NCBI GenBank assembly: GCA_027596195.1
Contig: JADGJG010000677.1
Coordinates: 1-14,326 of the forward strand
DNA from: Podochytrium sp. JEL0797
Taxonomy: Eukaryota; Chytridiomycota; Chytridiomycetes; Chytridiales; Chytriomycetaceae
DNA: 14,326 nt
Direction of reading: 5' to 3'
Below are positions 10,615 through 14,326 of this stretch, piece after piece (the stretch's first letter is position 1; each line of letters opens with the position of its first letter). A program made the position numbers and the translations under genes. Under the pieces are notes generated by a model. That model ran no database searches. It saw only the letters and a list, made by a program, of their open reading frames with translations, and was not told the origin of the DNA.

Positions 10615-13600
10615 ATGGCGAAAACAGACGAGACTCACAAACTTGTAAGTGACTTATCCAAGCGGATCCTGAAATACCGGAAAAAGGAAGAAATCAAGTC
10701 CATCAAGGACCTCCGGAAAGAAGTCAAACGAACCCCCGCGTTCAAGGCGGGACAGAGCAGTCTCAATATCATGACTTGGAACATCAACGGATTCCGGCAC
10801 GTATTCAAGAAACATGTTAAGGAACATGACCTCTCCAAGGAGAAGATGGAAATACAGTTGGACCACTTCTTCAATTCGACGAATTGCGGAGTTATCTGCC
10901 TCCAAGAGACTCGTATGGGAACAAACGCCAAGAGCAAGAACATTTTCGAGGCCATGCGAAACCTTCAACAATGGAACTGTTACTTTAATGACAAAAACAT
11001 CGGTTACGCTGGCGTTGCCGTTATTATCCGAAAGGAGTTGGCACAGAAAGTCGATGAGGTCATCATTTTGCCCGAGATGGGAGATGGAGACGAGGGTCGC
11101 GTCATCACCATTTTGGTGGGTGAAATCGCAATCGTCACCGCATACATTCCCAGTGGAATGCGAAAGGACGATAGACAAGAGTTTAAACTACGGTTCTTGG
11201 AAGAATTTAAGGCACACTGCGACAAGCTCCGGGACACTCACCTTGTTATAGTGGCAGGCGACTTCAACGTCGCACCCTCACCCAGAGATGTTCTGGAATT
11301 CGTGGAGAAAGAACCCGGACTGAAGGACCGGTTCCGGTCAACAATTACAAAAGAGGAGCAAGAGTGGTTCAACTCCATGTCGGACAACTTTCACGACGGA
11401 TTCCGCATCAAACATCCCCTCGACATGGGCGCCACATGGACCCTTAAAACCGTCGATGGAAAAGAATATCCTTTCTGGCGCATCGACCATTTCCTGATTG
11501 ACAAGCGCGTCTCCACTGACTGCTTCGATATCCGCGTTAACACGCGAAACACAATGAGTGACCACCTGCAACTGCGCGCTGACTTGAAGCTGGACCATTT
11601 CGCTGTCCCCCTGGTCAACCAGTCCACATGGATCCCCACCGAAGGAGTCCAAGAAAGCGAACACGCGACGTATGCGATGGAATGTTACCTCGGTCTCACA
11701 TCGCTCCCACTGTTCGGGCTCGACCCCGAGAAAATGCGAGAGCTACAACTCAAAGATTCCTACTTTGGAGGCGTTATCCGTTTCTTGGAAGATGGCGCAA
11801 TCCCGGACGAAAAAGACGCCGAGGAAATGAGGACTCTCTCGAGACACTTTGTGCTCGACGACGCGGGGCTTCTTTATCTGGTTTCCGATATTACGTCAAA
11901 ATCCGTTCGACGCCAACCTGGTCGTATCGCATTATGTGCACCCGACTCGCTGCGGCGAGAAATTCTGGAGCGTCACCACGACGACATTTACAGCGGCCAC
12001 CTGGGAGTTTCGAAGGTCCTCCCAACTCTCATGGATAGATTCTGGTGGCCTAACATGGCTTCCCAAGTGAAGAACCATATTCAATCGTGTGTCGATTGTC
12101 AAAGGTCAAAGGATCATTCGGCGAAAACAGGTTTCGTACACCCCATTCCACTTGGCGAGTTCCCGATGGAACGAGTCTTTGTTGATTTCATGGGTCCTAT
12201 GACGGAAACCGAGGAGGGTAAGAAATATGTGATGGTTCTGGTGGACAGTTTTACGAAATGGGCGGAGGCAATTCCGCTTCCCGACACATCCGGTCCCACC
12301 GTCGCAAAGGCACTCGTAAAAGACGTCTTCTCGAGGACCGGTGTCCCAGTATTCCTGCACTCGGATCAAGGCCCCCCATTTGACGACAAGTTGATGAGGG
12401 AGCTCAGCAAGATGCTCGGGTTCAGCAAAACGTTTACCGCGCCATATTGGCCCCGCGCAAATGGGCCCGTTGAACGACTAATCAAAACTCTCTCACAAGA
12501 ATTACGAGCATATATCAATCAATATGATTACAACGACTGGGATGAGATTCTGCCTTTCATCCTTTTTGCGTACCGAACGCATGTTCACTCGTCAACAGGC
12601 GAAACCCCATTTTTTATGTACCATGGGCGCGACGCGCGTCTCCCCTCCGATTTGTTTTTCGGAATAAGTCCGGATGATCCCCTGTACCCGAAACCCACGC
12701 TTGATCCCGACGCTGGTGAGGAGGGCGAAGATGAACTTGAGGTGTTCCTCGCCGAGAGCGGCCGCAGCGCCCGCACCACCAGGAGCTTCAGATTCCCGAA
12801 TCTCGCAATCGCGGAGTTTAGCAGTTTAAGGCAATTCCAGGATAAGTGTTGCAAAAAGATACACGGGTTCCACAAGGATGAACAGTTGTTCGAAACCCTC
12901 CGAGATGTTTTCGAACATTTCGACCTCGACATATTGTGTTTGTCCTATGATCCAAGGAGGAAGCGAAGCTCTGCAAATGATTTCCCCGGATATTTCTACC
13001 TCCGGGACGGGTGTATTGTTTCTATGAAGGACCACGCGTACCGGCTCAATCCTGAATCTGACACGCCTGTCGTGTGTACGCCCCGACAAAAGGCCCAGCG
13101 GATTTCTGTCGTTTACGCGCGAGAAGGTGTCCTCAACATCGGACCCCCTCCCTTGTCTCTCGACGATGTCCAAAGCGCGGTCAAGCACCCATTCCTTTGC
13201 ACAGGTACTGTGAACCAAGTTGTGTGTGTCCACCGTTGTTTCCAACCCGACGGATCATACGTTGATAAGCAACAAATACTCTTTGACCCCCTCAAGAAGC
13301 CTTCAGCAGTGTTTTCAAACGCGCCGATGTGGGATAACTCTGGCAAGTTTGTGTGGGTGAAAAGTCCACTGTTGTCAATCAAAACCGACACCCACCGCGG
13401 TTCATATGTCTTTGTGAATGAAACTTCAAACGAGATAGAGTTTGAGACATATTATGTTGAACCCCCCCCACCCAACCGGGCAGCTTTAGAATGTTATATT
13501 CTTGAGGAGGATGCACACACCAGTGTACCCACGCCCGACGAATCCCGTGTTGCGACACTGAGGGGCATCCTCCTTGGCTTGCAGACGAGCCAAGATATCA

Positions 13601-14326
13601 TCAAAGCGAAGGTTGCTCAGAATCAGGAGAAACAGCGTTTGCGGTCGAAAGAAGACGATCATGCACCACATGAGTTCGGCATTGGAGATCGAGCTTGGCT
13701 CTCGGTACCACTACAAGGCGAATCTCAGCGCTTGGGTGTTACCAAGAAGCTGATTTTTCGGTGGGTAGGACCCGTTCGCGTCATCTCTCGATCCGGCGGG
13801 ACTAGCAAGACCCATTATACTGTTGTCGAAACCTTCCCAGGTGGTGAAATCACCTGTCGAAAGGTGCACGTCAGTAGACTCCGACCTTTCGTGGCAAGGG
13901 TACCGGTAGACAAAGCTGAAGTCGCCGCCGCCTTGGCAGGTGACGACTTCGAGGCCGAACTCAAGAAGTTTGAGAAGGCGTTGTTACTCAAACAACGGCC
14001 ACGACACTCGCACCAGAGTAAGCTCGCCGGGACCAATCTTTGGATGGCCCGGAAATTCGACCCTGATTTCGAAGAACGAGACCTTCATGACCCTCGAATA
14101 GTCATCAAGGAGGTGCTTGAGGTCGCTTACGACAGCGACAGAGCGGGTTCGTTCGTATACCGTGTCGTAGCAATGGATCAGGCCCGCCGCCACGCTTGGT
14201 GGCAGAAACACGCTGACATGCCCGACGCGGTCCTCGACGAGTTCTGGAAACTCATGTGCCAGAAGAAAAGTGTTTGGTGGAAGCGTTATTCCACCTGGTG
14301 CAAGAACCAAAGGAAAATTGTTGACC
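10615..14326 (+). CDS. Partial Pol polyprotein: EEP nuclease + integrase + insert + GPY/F + chromodomain-like, 3' end open
   Basis: The frame is open from 10390 (after TAG 10387-10389) to the window edge with no stop; I read every codon. The first ATG is 10615, giving at least 1237 residues. Domains: linker (10615-10760), EEP (10762-11586), integrase HHCC and core (about 11920-12600), unknown insert (12723 to about 13555), basic segment with GPY/F-like module (13750-13896), chromodomain-like tail (about 14089-14265). It lacks gag, protease, RT and RNase H. The incoming unit 1 frame does not match it, so translation would need an independent start. Against unit 1, EEP-integrase changes are mostly synonymous (roughly 20 or more versus about 10 amino-acid changes by eye), consistent with past selection on the protein. 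The natural C-terminus is not seen. Confidence 0.85.
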   Translation, partial: MAKTDETHKLVSDLSKRILKYRKKEEIKSIKDLRKEVKRTPAFKAGQSSLNIMTWNINGFRHVFKKHVKEHDLSKEKMEIQLDHFFNSTNCGVICLQETRMGTNAKSKNIFEAMRNLQQWNCYFNDKNIGYAGVAVIIRKELAQKVDEVIILPEMGDGDEGRVITILVGEIAIVTAYIPSGMRKDDRQEFKLRFLEEFKAHCDKLRDTHLVIVAGDFNVAPSPRDVLEFVEKEPGLKDRFRSTITKEEQEWFNSMSDNFHDGFRIKHPLDMGATWTLKTVDGKEYPFWRIDHFLIDKRVSTDCFDIRVNTRNTMSDHLQLRADLKLDHFAVPLVNQSTWIPTEGVQESEHATYAMECYLGLTSLPLFGLDPEKMRELQLKDSYFGGVIRFLEDGAIPDEKDAEEMRTLSRHFVLDDAGLLYLVSDITSKSVRRQPGRIALCAPDSLRREILERHHDDIYSGHLGVSKVLPTLMDRFWWPNMASQVKNHIQSCVDCQRSKDHSAKTGFVHPIPLGEFPMERVFVDFMGPMTETEEGKKYVMVLVDSFTKWAEAIPLPDTSGPTVAKALVKDVFSRTGVPVFLHSDQGPPFDDKLMRELSKMLGFSKTFTAPYWPRANGPVERLIKTLSQELRAYINQYDYNDWDEILPFILFAYRTHVHSSTGETPFFMYHGRDARLPSDLFFGISPDDPLYPKPTLDPDAGEEGEDELEVFLAESGRSARTTRSFRFPNLAIAEFSSLRQFQDKCCKKIHGFHKDEQLFETLRDVFEHFDLDILCLSYDPRRKRSSANDFPGYFYLRDGCIVSMKDHAYRLNPESDTPVVCTPRQKAQRISVVYAREGVLNIGPPPLSLDDVQSAVKHPFLCTGTVNQVVCVHRCFQPDGSYVDKQQILFDPLKKPSAVFSNAPMWDNSGKFVWVKSPLLSIKTDTHRGSYVFVNETSNEIEFETYYVEPPPPNRAALECYILEEDAHTSVPTPDESRVATLRGILLGLQTSQDIIKAKVAQNQEKQRLRSKEDDHAPHEFGIGDRAWLSVPLQGESQRLGVTKKLIFRWVGPVRVISRSGGTSKTHYTVVETFPGGEITCRKVHVSRLRPFVARVPVDKAEVAAALAGDDFEAELKKFEKALLLKQRPRHSHQSKLAGTNLWMARKFDPDFEERDLHDPRIVIKEVLEVAYDSDRAGSFVYRVVAMDQARRHAWWQKHADMPDAVLDEFWKLMCQKKSVWWKRYSTWCKNQRKIVD
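10762..11586 (+). other. EEP (ExoIII/APE-like) domain, unit 2
   Basis: Same signature set as unit 1: Asn 10780, Glu 10906, Asp 11260 (GDFN), Asp 11485 (WRID), Asp-His 11560-11565 (SDH). Differences from unit 1 avoid all catalytic positions; they include a 2-residue deletion after the MGD motif, Gly to Ser near 10933, Phe to Leu near 11203 and His to Leu near 11419. Conservation of the active site in two diverged copies argues that the domain is a standing part of the element, not a one-off capture. Confidence 0.92.
11920..12600 (+). other. Integrase HHCC and DD35E core, unit 2
   Basis: HHCC: His 11974/11977 and 11998, Cys 12088 and 12097. Core: Asp 12184, Asp 12364, Glu 12472, spaced 59 and 35 residues apart. 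All catalytic residues are present, and here the core stays in frame with its C-terminal modules. The few changes from unit 1 (for example Asn to Lys twice, Ser to Pro, Ile to Thr) lie outside the motifs. Confidence 0.95.
12723..13555 (+). other. Unrecognised insert between integrase core and GPY/F module
   Basis: In typical Ty3/gypsy integrases the segment after the core (here ending ETPFFMYHGRDARLPSD) leads within some tens of residues to a basic helix and the KVGD-W-L/GPY-F module. Here roughly 250 extra residues intervene: an acidic start, a Cys- and His-containing segment, a mixed strand-like part with several Cys, and a short Pro run before the basic helix resumes near 13545. I recognise no family. 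It is present in both units and shows mostly synonymous difference, so it is probably translated in intact copies. Confidence 0.6.
13681..13896 (+). other. GPY/F-like integrase C-terminal module, unit 2
   Basis: The sequence reads IGDRAWL, then about 20 residues on FRWVGPVRVISRSG, and ends HVSRLRPF. This is the pattern of the GPY/F module of Ty3/gypsy and gammaretroviral integrases (GD-W/V-L, then W-GP-(F/Y)-V, ending HVSRLRPY/F), which helps the enzyme multimerise and bind DNA. Gly-Pro-Val replaces Gly-Pro-Tyr/Phe. The same module lies in the displaced frame of unit 1 at about 9900-10115. Confidence 0.8.
14089..14265 (+). other. Chromodomain-like C-terminal region, unit 2
   Basis: After the GPY/F module and a linker comes Ile-Val-Ile-Lys-Glu-Val-Leu-Glu-Val-Ala, then a Tyr-Arg-Val-Val strand, a Trp-Trp and Asp-Ala-Val-Leu-Asp-Glu-Phe helix. 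This order resembles a chromodomain (EVEKIL...YLVKW...W...ALDEF), which in chromoviruses steers integration to marked chromatin. The aromatic cage is not clearly conserved, so this is a tentative call from order and position. The equivalent in unit 1 is at about 10308-10484. Confidence 0.45.

Larger units (their letters stand above)
10545..14325 (+). repeat. Tandem repeat unit 2 (3781 bp)
   Basis: Collinear with 6732-10544, joined head to tail with no intervening sequence; only a single C is shared at the joint. The window's last base (14326, C) is the base expected at the start of a further unit, so the sequence stops where unit 1 passes into unit 2. Divergence from unit 1 is patchy, from none to about 19% over 60-230 bp blocks. 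The reading frame is unbroken, unlike unit 1. Confidence 0.95.

Noticed and set aside
6732..14325. The two long units as long terminal repeats
   Set aside because: They encode integrase and nuclease domains, lie inside the coding region, and adjoin each other directly, so they are an internal tandem duplication and not LTRs.

Overview
The window is eukaryotic DNA dominated by one LTR-type (Ty3/gypsy, Metaviridae-like) retroelement on the + strand. The order Gag - CCHC knuckle - aspartic protease - reverse transcriptase - RNase H - integrase (HHCC, DD35E) - GPY/F - chromodomain-like tail is that of a chromovirus-type Ty3/gypsy polyprotein. Two short intron-like segments (GTGAGT...YTNAY...CAG) also point to a eukaryote. 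A unicellular alga or other protist is my guess for the host, but nothing here fixes the species. I see no bacterial features, no tRNA or rRNA, and no second LTR, so the element's ends cannot be defined.

Layout: 1-324 is non-coding, rich in short palindromes, with a TATA box inside a perfect 18-bp palindrome and an AATAAA. 388-1045 encodes an Ala-rich coiled-coil-like segment, split by a probable 102-bp in-frame intron (746-847). 1046-1610 is open in the same frame but looks mostly like leader or intron. A 119-bp intron-like segment (1492-1610) would join a short ATG exon at 1469 in frame to Gag. Gag (from 1611) runs to a CCHC knuckle at 3139-3180, followed without a stop by protease, RT and RNase H (to about 6560).

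The most unusual part comes next. Between RNase H and integrase the polyprotein carries a complete exonuclease III/AP-endonuclease-type (EEP superfamily) domain (6955-7785) with all signature residues. EEP nucleases normally belong to non-LTR (LINE) elements or DNA repair, while LTR elements normally rely on integrase alone. A second oddity is an insert of roughly 250 residues of unknown function between the integrase core and its GPY/F module.

The 3' half is a tandem duplication: 6732-10544 (3813 bp) is repeated as 10545-14325 (3781 bp), each unit covering linker - EEP - integrase - insert - GPY/F - chromodomain-like tail. The window stops one base after the second unit ends, at the same joint that separates units 1 and 2. 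In unit 1 a 20-bp tandem duplication (8902-8941) shifts the frame, so the long reading frame ends at 9048 and the integrase C-terminus is stranded in another frame. Unit 2 lacks this duplication and is open from 10390 to the window end (first ATG 10615). Divergence between the units is strikingly patchy: stretches with about 0-1% difference alternate with stretches of about 12-19%, which suggests recombination or gene conversion among element copies.

Together the locus holds one nearly complete gag-pol with a broken integrase tail plus a second, unbroken EEP-integrase module that lacks gag, protease, RT and RNase H.
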